A stretch of DNA of 64,000 nucleotides. Source: Cellulomonas sp. WB94 (GTDB lineage Bacteria; Actinomycetota; Actinomycetes; Actinomycetales; Cellulomonadaceae). The notes below the pieces were generated by a model. That model was not told the DNA's origin. It did not search any database and saw nothing but the letters and a program-made list of their open reading frames with translations. The first letter of the stretch is position 1. Each line of letters begins with the position of its first letter. The stretch is from contig NZ_QEES01000002.1 in the NCBI RefSeq assembly GCF_003115775.1, forward strand, positions 1,798,001-1,862,000, read 5' to 3'. A program made the position numbers and the translations under genes. Shown piece after piece: positions 16,273 to 23,876 of this stretch.

Positions 16273-18189
16273 GTGAGCCAGACTGTGTCCAGACTGACCC
16301 TGCCTGCCAACGTGACACTGCCGGTCGACGTGCAGGCTGCGCTCGACGCCTGCCCGAACGTCATCGTCCCGGCGTCCCGGGCCGAGCTCTACCAGCTGTG
16401 CCTCGGGCCCCAGGGTGGACCGATCTTCTCGGTCGACTACGACGTCGACGGCGTGCCCGTGACCGAGGCGACGGTCGTCCGGTGCAAGAACGGCATCGCG
16501 GTGAACTACCCCGAGGACTACATGCGCCGGCGCGACCCGGACTGCATGCGGATCGCCGACGACCTGCCGACGGACAAGCCGCGCTACCGCGACGTGTTCG
16601 GCTCCGAGTTCGCGCCCGTCAAGCAGGACACGCTGGACTGGCTGTCGGGCCAGGAGCTCGTCGTCGTGCCGTTCATGGCCGGTGGGCTGACGCACGGCTA
16701 CCCGTCGATCGCGATCTGTCCCGTCAACGCCGCGTTCTTCGCGCTCACGCTCGTCGACCTGCAGGGCTGGGTCACGTTCGAGCAGATCGGCGACTTCACG
16801 CCGCGCTCGATCATCTACGTCGCGCCGCCGTTCCGGCACACCCAGTTCGGTGGCCGCCAGGTCGTCGTCCACGACCGCTCGACGACCCTGCACGAGGTCT
16901 TCGCGTACAACCTGTACCCGGGCCCGAGCGCCAAGAAGGGCGTGTTCTCGGTCCTGCTCGACATCGGTGAGCAGGAGGGCTGGGTCACCGCCCACGCGTC
17001 CTCGGTCCGCGTCACGACGCCGTACGAGAACGAGACCGTCATCATGCACGAGGGCGCGTCCGGTGGCGGCAAGTCGGAGATGTGCCAGGAGATCCGCCGC
17101 CAGGAGGACGGTCGCATCCTGCTCGGTACGAACGTCGTCACCGACGAGCCCTACGTCATCACCCTCGGCGAGACGAGCGCGCTCGCGCCCATCACCGACG
17201 ACATGACGCTGTGCCACAAGGACCTGCAGCGCGGCGACGGCAAGCTCGTCGTGGCCGACGCCGAGGACGGCTGGTTCGTCCGCGTCGACAACCTCAAGCT
17301 CTACGGCGAGGACGCGAACTTCGAGCGCGTCTGCATCCACCCGGACGAGCCGCTCGTCTTCTTCAACATCGAGGGCGTCCCCGACGCGACGTGCCTGCCG
17401 TGGGAACACATCATGGACTCCAACGGCAAGCCGTGCCCCAACCCCCGCGTCGTGGTGCCGCGTCGCCTCATCCACGGTGTGATCAACGAGCCCGAGGCGA
17501 TCGACGTCCGCACGTTCGGCGCCCGCATGCCGGCGTGCACCCGCCACGACCCGACCTACGGGATCATGGGCATGATGCACATCGTGCCGCCGTCGCTCGC
17601 GTGGCTGTGGCGCCTGATCGCCCCGCGCGGCGACAAGAACCCGTCGATCGGCGAGAGCAAGGCCGCGACGGACAAGCTCTCGCACGGCGGCATGGTCGCC
17701 GAGGGCGTCGGCTCGTACTGGCCGTTCTCGACCGGCACCAAGGTCGCCGCCGCGAACCTGCTGCTCCAGCAGCTGGTCGACTCGTACCGCACGCGCTACG
17801 TCCTGACCCCGAACCAGCACATCGGTGCGTACAAGGTCGGGTTCGCGGCCGAGTGGCTGACCCGCGAGTACCTCGCGCGGCGCGGTGGCGGGCGGATCCG
17901 TGCCGACGAGCTGGTCGCCTCGCGCTGCAGCCTGTTCGGCTACACGCTCAAGGAGATGAAGATCGACGGCCAGCTCATCCGGCCGACGTTCCTCCGGCCC
18001 GACCAGCAGTCGCAGGTCGGCGAGGAGGCGTACGACGCGGGCGCCAAGATCATCACCGACTTCTTCAAGAGCGAGCTCGCGCAGTTCCTGACCGACGACC
18101 TGGACCCGCTGGGCCGCCAGATCATCGAGGTCTGCATGCGGGACGGCTCGATCGACGACTACGTGGCGCTCACGCCCCTGTACATCTGA
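16273..18189 (+). CDS. DUF4914-type P-loop protein, PEPCK-like
   Basis: A protein of 638 residues. At residues 260–268 it has the P-loop EGASGGGKS, followed by E-M and later PITDDMTLCHKDLQ and LKLYGEDANFERVCIHPDE. The glycine-rich loop after His and the Asp-Asp segment recall phosphoenolpyruvate carboxykinase and HPr kinase folds. Length and overall character suggest the DUF4914 family, whose function is not established. The N-terminal part has conserved-looking strings such as VNYPEDYMRRRDPDCMRIADD. The GTG at 16273 follows GAAGGAGAAG at ideal spacing. It is transcribed alone, with a strong terminator. A nucleotide-dependent phosphoryl transfer role is inference only. Confidence 0.6.
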   Translation: MSQTVSRLTLPANVTLPVDVQAALDACPNVIVPASRAELYQLCLGPQGGPIFSVDYDVDGVPVTEATVVRCKNGIAVNYPEDYMRRRDPDCMRIADDLPTDKPRYRDVFGSEFAPVKQDTLDWLSGQELVVVPFMAGGLTHGYPSIAICPVNAAFFALTLVDLQGWVTFEQIGDFTPRSIIYVAPPFRHTQFGGRQVVVHDRSTTLHEVFAYNLYPGPSAKKGVFSVLLDIGEQEGWVTAHASSVRVTTPYENETVIMHEGASGGGKSEMCQEIRRQEDGRILLGTNVVTDEPYVITLGETSALAPITDDMTLCHKDLQRGDGKLVVADAEDGWFVRVDNLKLYGEDANFERVCIHPDEPLVFFNIEGVPDATCLPWEHIMDSNGKPCPNPRVVVPRRLIHGVINEPEAIDVRTFGARMPACTRHDPTYGIMGMMHIVPPSLAWLWRLIAPRGDKNPSIGESKAATDKLSHGGMVAEGVGSYWPFSTGTKVAAANLLLQQLVDSYRTRYVLTPNQHIGAYKVGFAAEWLTREYLARRGGGRIRADELVASRCSLFGYTLKEMKIDGQLIRPTFLRPDQQSQVGEEAYDAGAKIITDFFKSELAQFLTDDLDPLGRQIIEVCMRDGSIDDYVALTPLYI

Positions 18190-18235
18190 GCGTCACGATC
18201 GACTGACTGGTCACCACACCCGACCGTCGGACACG

Positions 18236-18274
18236 AACGGCCCCGCCAGCCCGAACCGGGCGGGCGGGGCCGTT
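18236..18274. terminator. Bidirectional hairpin terminator
   Basis: A 12-base perfect stem, AACGGCCCCGCC (18236–18247) with GGCGGGGCCGTT (18263–18274), lies between the convergent DUF4914 (18189) and DUF1345 (18316) genes. Confidence 0.8.
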
Positions 18275-18315
18275 CCCGTGCCAGGCCCTGGTAGCCGGGT
18301 GCTGCTCGCCGAGGG

Positions 18316-18993
18316 CTACTTCCCGAGCCCGACGACGAGGTTGATCATCGCCGCGATGATCCCTGTGCCGAACACGTACGACAGCAGGCTCTGCCGGAGC
18401 GCCGTCGCGCGGATCTCGGTGCTGCGCAGACCGGTGTCCGACACCTGGTAGGTCATGCCGATCGTGAAGGAGAGGTAGGCGAAGTCGGTGTACCGGGGTG
18501 GTTCCGTCCCGTTGAAGTCGATCCCGCCGACCGCCCCGCCGTAGTACATGCGCGCGTAGCGGGTCGTGTACATCGTGTGCACCGTCGTCCAGGCGAGCAC
18601 GACGCTGACCAGGCTGATCGCGGCCTGCGCGGGCTTGCCGCCGACGATCGAGGCGTCACCGAGCAGCAGCAGGGCGACCGCGCCGAGGCTCGCGAGGGAT
18701 GCGACGAGGAGCGACGCGTCGGTCACGGCCCGCCCGGAGTCCTCGCGGCCCGCGTGCGCCCGGGTCGACCTCGCGTCCATGCGACCGATCGTGAGCCACA
18801 TCCACGTGACGAAGACCGTGGCCGCAGCCATCCAGCCGGCGAGGAGCCCGACCCGCCAGGTCCCGACGGCCGCGAGCCCCAGCCCTGCCGCCAGACCGAC
18901 GACGACCGAGACGACGAGCCGCGTCCGCGCCGAGACGCCGAGGCCGTCGGTTCGGCCAGGTGGGGTCGGGCGTGCGGGGCGCATGCTCCGCAC
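18316..18993 (-). CDS. DUF1345 membrane protein
   Basis: A protein of 225 residues with five or six transmembrane helices. The C-terminal half reads GGIDFNG...PPRYTDFAYLSFTIGMTYQVSDT, the hallmark of DUF1345 proteins, whose function is unknown. A GTG at 18993 and an ATG three codons later (18984) are both possible, and no ribosome site decides between them. It lies 38 bases downstream of the SipW-like cluster on the same strand, so it could be co-transcribed, but nothing in the protein links it to secretion. Confidence 0.8.
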   Translation of the reverse strand: MRSMRPARPTPPGRTDGLGVSARTRLVVSVVVGLAAGLGLAAVGTWRVGLLAGWMAAATVFVTWMWLTIGRMDARSTRAHAGREDSGRAVTDASLLVASLASLGAVALLLLGDASIVGGKPAQAAISLVSVVLAWTTVHTMYTTRYARMYYGGAVGGIDFNGTEPPRYTDFAYLSFTIGMTYQVSDTGLRSTEIRATALRQSLLSYVFGTGIIAAMINLVVGLGK

Positions 18994-19031
18994 AGTAGCC
19001 GCGGGGTCGACGGGGTGGGTCGGGGCACGCC

Positions 19032-19265
19032 CTACGGGCTCGGCGCCACGGTGGGGGTGGCTGTGGGCGTCGGGTTGAAGTCCGGGGCGGTCGTCACGCC
19101 CAGGTCGACGGTGACCTGGTCGGTCAGCAGTGACGACGTCTGCTCGAGGGCCGTCCCGGTCAGCGCGGCCAGCCCGAGCAGGAGCGCGGCGACGAGGCGG
19201 CCGAGCCGCGCGCGCGACCTGGCCCGGTCGTCGAGGACGCGGGGGTCAGTCGAGGAGGAGGTCAT
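19032..19265 (-). CDS. Small exported protein of the SipW/TasA-like cluster
   Basis: A protein of 77 residues. A basic start (DDRARSRARLGR) leads into a hydrophobic helix LVAALLLGLAALTGTAL. Then EQTSSLLTDQVTVDLGVTT recalls the 'A-x-L-T/F-x-D' cleavage context of TasA/camelysin-type precursors, and a short Pro/Thr tail ends the protein. It overlaps the signal peptidase gene by 20 bases, so the two are translationally coupled. I do not recognise a named family. It may be a minor fibre subunit or a chaperone-like partner for the TasA-like protein; this is inference from position. Confidence 0.6.
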   Translation of the reverse strand: MTSSSTDPRVLDDRARSRARLGRLVAALLLGLAALTGTALEQTSSLLTDQVTVDLGVTTAPDFNPTPTATPTVAPSP

Positions 19266-19992
19266 CGACCGCCACCTCGTTCGGGTGCCGTTCGCGGTGG
19301 GGCTCGGGAGGGACGCGCCGGGCGTCCACCAACGAGAGGACCTCCATGATGACGAGGGCCAGCAGCGGGGGAGCGAGCATCGCGAGGCGGCCGTCGGCCG
19401 AGCGGGACCACTGCAGCACCCAGCCCCACTGGTGGTAGACGTGCAGCACGACGCCCCGAACGCGCGTCAAGGGGGTCGCATCCGGGTCAGGCGCCGAGTT
19501 CGCGTCGCCCTGCGTGATGATGTACGGCTTCTTGAGGGTCTTGCCGGTCGTGGGGTCGAGCGTCTCGACCATGCGGCCGGTCGTCGGGTCCTGCTGCATC
19601 ACGGGCAGCTGGTGCAGCGACACGATCCGGTGCGTCACGAGGTGGTCGGACCCCGGCGGGACGAACGACACGACCTGGCCGACCTTGAGCTGGGACGCAT
19701 CGGTGATCTTCCGCATGACGACCGCGTCACCTGCGTCGAACCCGCCGGACCCGGTCCCCGACATCGACCCGGAGGTCACGATGAGCAGCCGCTGCCCGTG
19801 GGCCTGGAACCAGAGCGGCACCGCGAGCGACGTCGCGTAGGCGAGGGCGAAGACGACGACGACCGTCCAGAGCGTCACGGTGACCAGCCGGCGCCACACG
19901 GGCACGCGCGGGCGGGGCTGGCGTCGCACACGCGTCGGGGCGGCCCGACGCTCGGTCGGGACGCGGTGCAGGGCACTGCGGATCCTGGTCAT
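19246..19992 (-). CDS. SipW-type signal peptidase I
   Basis: A protein of 248 residues with a membrane helix near residues 35–57 and a second near the C-terminus (LAMLAPPLLALVIMEVLSL). The catalytic Ser lies in LLIVTSGSMSG. The general base is His in LVTHRIVSL, as in SipW and the ER/archaeal-type enzymes, rather than the Lys of ordinary bacterial LepB. Such enzymes process TasA-like fibre precursors. I chose the ATG at 19992 over the TTG at 20001 because of the better start codon. It lies immediately downstream of a TasA-like gene (25 bases) and overlaps the next small gene. Confidence 0.87.
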   Translation of the reverse strand: MTRIRSALHRVPTERRAAPTRVRRQPRPRVPVWRRLVTVTLWTVVVVFALAYATSLAVPLWFQAHGQRLLIVTSGSMSGTGSGGFDAGDAVVMRKITDASQLKVGQVVSFVPPGSDHLVTHRIVSLHQLPVMQQDPTTGRMVETLDPTTGKTLKKPYIITQGDANSAPDPDATPLTRVRGVVLHVYHQWGWVLQWSRSADGRLAMLAPPLLALVIMEVLSLVDARRVPPEPHRERHPNEVAVDDLLLD

Positions 19993-20017
19993 CAGGACCA
20001 AGTGTGCGCGCCGTCGC

Positions 20018-20707
20018 TCAGGGGTTGTTGGCCGTCTGCTCCGCGTCGAAGCGGAGCGTGATCGTCGTCGAGGTGTCCTGGAAGTCGTTCGTCGTCGCGA
20101 GCGGCAGGTCGACGCGGAAGCACAGCACCTCGGACGTGGTCGCCGCGAGCGTGCGGTCGCTGCCTTGATCCCGCGTCGCGACGTCGCCGATGAAGGGTGC
20201 CAGGGCGCTCGTCGCGAGCGGGGCCCCGACGGAAGCGAGCGGCGCCCCAGCGGTACCTGCCGCGTCGCACGTGCCTCCGGTGCCGAGGACGTAGGCGGTC
20301 AGCGTGAGCTGGGTCGACAGGTGCGCGATCGGCGCCGTGTCCGGCGGCGGGGTGACGTCACCCGGGGTCGTGTCGACGTCTGTCGCCTGGTACGTGACCG
20401 CGTAGCGGTAGGCGAGCGACCCGGAGCTCGTGACCGTGACCGCGGCAAAGGCCGCGTCACCTGGTGCGAGGCCCTCGGTCGGGACGTTGAAGGTGGGCAG
20501 GCCGCTCGTCGACAGGTCGACCGTCCCGGTCGTGATGGCCCCGCCGGTGATCGCGTCGTTGTCCGTGAACAGCGCCGACGTCGTCAGCGACGCGACGCCC
20601 ACGACCGCGAGGGCAACGATGACGAACGTCGAGACGAGACGCCGCCGTCGGGCCATGTCGCTGCGCGACGGCGCGGGGGCGATCATCTCCTGCAAGAGCT
20701 CGTCCAT
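20018..20707 (-). CDS. TasA/camelysin-like secreted protein with SipW-type signal
   Basis: A protein of 229 residues. After a polar head (MDELLQEMIAPAPSRSDM), a basic ARRRRL leads into a hydrophobic helix and the sequence LTTSALFTDNDAITGG. The A-x-F-[TS]-D-x-[DE] context at the end of the helix is the typical SipW-dependent signal. The mature part is Thr/Val/Ala-rich and beta-strand-rich, as in TasA-like fibre subunits, with two Cys that could form a disulphide. An upstream in-frame ATG (20785) is possible but reads poorly. Together with the adjacent SipW peptidase this looks like an extracellular fibre or matrix module. Confidence 0.75.
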   Translation of the reverse strand: MDELLQEMIAPAPSRSDMARRRRLVSTFVIVALAVVGVASLTTSALFTDNDAITGGAITTGTVDLSTSGLPTFNVPTEGLAPGDAAFAAVTVTSSGSLAYRYAVTYQATDVDTTPGDVTPPPDTAPIAHLSTQLTLTAYVLGTGGTCDAAGTAGAPLASVGAPLATSALAPFIGDVATRDQGSDRTLAATTSEVLCFRVDLPLATTNDFQDTSTTITLRFDAEQTANNP

Positions 20708-20818
20708 CAAGGTCCCCCGAGAGCGGTCGGTTAGGGCTGTATCGGCAGTTCGCCGACCGGACTTGATCCCCGATCGGGCGTTCATCCGATCGGACCATCA
20801 TGCCGTAGCCCGGATGGG

Positions 20819-22786
20819 TTACACGCCCACCTCGCCGCCGATGGCCGCGCGCGTCTGTGTGCGACGGACCCGACCGGCCCACCGCTCGGGCGGTCCCTCG
20901 AGTGGCGGGAGGTCGTCGGGCGGCAACGCGGCAGCGAACAGGAAGCCCTGGGCGTGGTCCACGTCGAGCTCGCGCAGCAGGTCGGCCGTGGCGGCGTCCT
21001 CGACACCCTCGGCGACGACGTGCAGGCCGAAGGAGTGCGCGAGGTCGACCATGGCCTTGACGACCAGCTCGGAGCCGTCGCGCTTGTCGGCCGCGAGGTC
21101 GGTGACGAACATGCGGTCGATCTTGAGCAGGTCGACCGGCAGGTCGAGGAGCTGGGAGATCGACGTGTTGCCGATGCCGAAGTCGTCGATCGCGACGCGG
21201 ACACCGATCGCGCTGAGCCGTTCGAGGACCGGCACGACGCGCGACCGGTCCGCGACGAGCGCGGTCTCGGTGATCTCGACCTCGAGCAGCGAGGCGGGCA
21301 CGTCGTACTCGTCGAGGAGGCGCTCGATGAGCTCGACGACCGTCGGTGACGTGACGTCGTGGGCCGAGAGGTTGACCGCGACCGGGACGTTCCGGCCCTC
21401 GCCGCGCCACGTGGCGAGCTGCGCGACGGCCGTCGTCAGGGCGAACCGGGTGAGGTCGTGGATGAGGCCGGACTGCTCGGCGAGCGGGATGAACAGGTCC
21501 GGGGCCAGGAGCCCACGGGTCGGGTGCCGCCACCGCATGAGGGCCTCGAAGCCGACGGTCCCGCGCGAGCGCAGGTCGACCTTGGGCTGGTAGTGCAGCT
21601 CGAGCTCGCCGCCGACCGCGAGGGCGCGGTGCAGGTCCCCCAGCAGGACGAGCCGGGCGGGGGACGAGTCGTCCTCGTCGGGGGAGTACACGGCGACCCC
21701 GAGGCGGTGCGTCTTGGCGGTGTACATGGCGACGTCGGCCTTGCGCATGAGGTCGGAGGCGTCATCGGCGTGGTCCGGCAGGCAGGCCACCCCGATCGAC
21801 GTCTCGACGTGCAGGGGCAGGTCACCCAGGAGGAACGGGGCGGCGAACACCGACCTGACCCGGTGCCCGAGCCGTTCGGCGTTCTCGATCGAGCGCACGT
21901 CGGGCAGGAGGACGGCGAACTCGTCACCGCCGAGCCGGGCCACGATGTCGTTGTCGCGCAGCGCGCCACGCAGCCGGTCCGCGACCAGCTCGAGCAGCTC
22001 GTCACCGCGGTCGTGACCGAGCGAGTCGTTGATGTCCTTGAACCGGTCCACGTCGAGCAGGACGAGGCCGACGCGCGTGCCGGCGAGCTTGGCCTCGAGG
22101 ATCGTGCGTCGCATGCGGTCGGCGAGCATGCGCCGGTTGGGCAGTCCCGTCAGCGAGTCGAGCAGGGCGAGGCGGGCGTTGTCGAGGGCCGACGCGTGCA
22201 GCCGCTGCGACGACGTGAGCACGGTGCGGAACAACGCGAGCCACAGCGCCAGCAGGCCTCCCGCGACGACGAGCGCGACCGTGCGGATCGCGGCGCGCAG
22301 CGCCTCGGCCGTCGGGGTGTAGTCGAGCATCACCTCGGCCGCACCGACGATCTCACCGGCCTCGAGCACCGGGACGTAGACGTCGAGCACCTGGCGCTCG
22401 GTCCCGCCGGCCTCTGCGCCCTCGACGTCGGTGATGAGCCGCGCATCCGCGGTGCCGTCGGCCACGGCCGCGTCGAGGCGGTCACCGTCGGGGAACCCGG
22501 TCTCGGCGTTCTGCGAGTCGTACAGGACGTCGCCGTCGCGGGTCCACAGCCGCAGGCCGACGACCCGGTCAGCGAACCCGGCGACCGACGCGGTGACAGC
22601 CGAGTGCTGCGCGGGGTCGACGACGCCGAGCCCGAACGCGTCGGGCGGGACCGCGGCGCTCGCGTAGCGACCGACCGTCTGCGCCGAGGCGATCCCGTTG
22701 CGCAGGGCCTGGCCCTGCATGATGTTCGACATCGTGATGATCAGCGCGGCGCCGAGCGCGAGCATGCCGATGACGCTGACGGCCAC
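20819..22786 (-). CDS. Membrane GGDEF–EAL cyclic-di-GMP enzyme
   Basis: A protein of 655 residues as drawn. It has an N-terminal helix, an extracytoplasmic sensor of about 130 residues (DAFGLGVVDPAQ...LDVYVPVLEAGEIVGAAEV), a second helix (VALVVAGGLLALWLALF), then GGDEF (ARLGGDEFAVLL) and EAL (VGFEALMRW, later DDFGIGNTS and LKIDRMFV) domains. Both active-site motifs are intact, so it may make and degrade c-di-GMP. The GTG at 22786 lies inside the first helix. In-frame sequence upstream (RRRWSLTRYF) reads like the real cytoplasmic N-terminus, but no ATG, GTG or TTG occurs there before a stop near 23010. The true start is therefore unclear. Confidence 0.85.
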   Translation of the reverse strand: MAVSVIGMLALGAALIITMSNIMQGQALRNGIASAQTVGRYASAAVPPDAFGLGVVDPAQHSAVTASVAGFADRVVGLRLWTRDGDVLYDSQNAETGFPDGDRLDAAVADGTADARLITDVEGAEAGGTERQVLDVYVPVLEAGEIVGAAEVMLDYTPTAEALRAAIRTVALVVAGGLLALWLALFRTVLTSSQRLHASALDNARLALLDSLTGLPNRRMLADRMRRTILEAKLAGTRVGLVLLDVDRFKDINDSLGHDRGDELLELVADRLRGALRDNDIVARLGGDEFAVLLPDVRSIENAERLGHRVRSVFAAPFLLGDLPLHVETSIGVACLPDHADDASDLMRKADVAMYTAKTHRLGVAVYSPDEDDSSPARLVLLGDLHRALAVGGELELHYQPKVDLRSRGTVGFEALMRWRHPTRGLLAPDLFIPLAEQSGLIHDLTRFALTTAVAQLATWRGEGRNVPVAVNLSAHDVTSPTVVELIERLLDEYDVPASLLEVEITETALVADRSRVVPVLERLSAIGVRVAIDDFGIGNTSISQLLDLPVDLLKIDRMFVTDLAADKRDGSELVVKAMVDLAHSFGLHVVAEGVEDAATADLLRELDVDHAQGFLFAAALPPDDLPPLEGPPERWAGRVRRTQTRAAIGGEVGV

Positions 22787-23119
22787 GAAGTACCGGGTCA
22801 GCGACCAACGACGGCGTGCCTTCGACAGCGGGACCTCACGGTGACGAGTGACGGCGGCGGGCGACCGGTGCGGCTGCCCTGAACGGGTGACGGCTGAACG
22901 GGTGTGACAGCTGATCGGCTGTGACAGCTGAGTGTGACAGTAGGACGTGATCCACGTCGTGGGCGAGCCCTGTCGCGTCGGCGTGGCACGCGCGCCCTGC
23001 GTCAGGGGAGTTCACCCCAGGAAGTCCGCAGAACTCGCCGCGGCGGTCGATAACGTCGACAAAGGTGTCTCTCCGCGCTGCCGCGGACGGGCCATGGACC
23101 CTGGACGGACGAAGCCACG
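22787..23119. other. 333-base divergent region with short direct repeats
   Basis: This region separates the GGDEF–EAL gene from the PilZ gene. It holds two kinds of direct repeat. CTGAACGGGTG occurs at about 22879 and 22894 (15-base period). TGTGACAGCTGA occurs at 22903 and 22920 (17-base period), followed by TGTGACAG at 22933. The repeats could be operator copies, or part of an extended N-terminal coding region of the GGDEF–EAL gene. For the pilZ promoter, GATAACG near 23049 is a possible -10 element. Confidence 0.45.
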
Positions 23120-23857
23120 ATGCACGACCTGTCTCTCTGCACGGTGCACGTCGACGGTGAGGTCGTCGTCGACGGGTTCGTGCTGGACTTCGCCGGGGAC
23201 GTGCTGACGATCGCGACGTCGCGCCTGGCCGTCGGGCTGACCCCCGGGGACGACGTGTCGGTCCGCGTGCTCGACGAGGTGCGCGGCGAGTGCCTCTACG
23301 CGGGCTACGTGTCCCGGGTCGCGGCCGACCAGGTCGACATCGCCGAGCCGGGGCTCGTCTCGACGCTGCAGAAGCGTGAGGTGGTGCGCGTGCGGGTCGC
23401 GGTCCCGTGCCGGGGGACCGTCGTCCTGCACGCGCCGGCTCCCTCCCCCGAGGACGACCTGGACCGCGCGGACGCCGGGGCCGACGCAGCGATCGGCGGC
23501 GGGACCCGTGCGGGGACCGGAGCAGCGACGACGACGACCGCCCCAGCCCCGGTGACCGAGGCGGCCACGGCCACCGGCAAGCGGATCGACTTCACGATGC
23601 TCGACGTGAGCGCGCACGGCATGCGGATCCTCACCCGTGTCGAGCTCGCCGCCGGGAGCCTGATCCGGTTCCGGTTCGAGGAGCTCGACGCGCCGTTCGT
23701 CATCGACGCCGTCGTGCTGCGCGGCGACGAGTCACGCACGGGGACGCACTACGGCTGCCGGTTCGTCGGGATGACCGTGCGGCAGACCGACGCGCTGTTC
23801 GGCTACGTGCTGCGCACCCAGGGCGACCAGCGCCGCGAGCGGCTCCGGGTCATGTAG
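23120..23857 (+). CDS. PilZ-domain c-di-GMP receptor
   Basis: A protein of 245 residues. The PilZ ligand motifs are present: R-x3-R in QKREVVRVRV and D-x-S-x2-G in MLDVSAHGMRI. An N-terminal YcgR-like beta domain (GEVVVDGFVLDFAGDVLTIA...) precedes it. A long Ala/Thr/Gly-rich insertion of about 55 residues lies between the two motifs, in place of the usual short loop. It should bind c-di-GMP and alter a partner, possibly motility or envelope assembly. It sits between two genes for GGDEF–EAL enzymes, divergent from one and convergent with the other, so it is probably a local effector of their signal. Confidence 0.85.
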   Translation: MHDLSLCTVHVDGEVVVDGFVLDFAGDVLTIATSRLAVGLTPGDDVSVRVLDEVRGECLYAGYVSRVAADQVDIAEPGLVSTLQKREVVRVRVAVPCRGTVVLHAPAPSPEDDLDRADAGADAAIGGGTRAGTGAATTTTAPAPVTEAATATGKRIDFTMLDVSAHGMRILTRVELAAGSLIRFRFEELDAPFVIDAVVLRGDESRTGTHYGCRFVGMTVRQTDALFGYVLRTQGDQRRERLRVM

Positions 23858-23876
23858 CTGTGTACCGCGGGCACCG

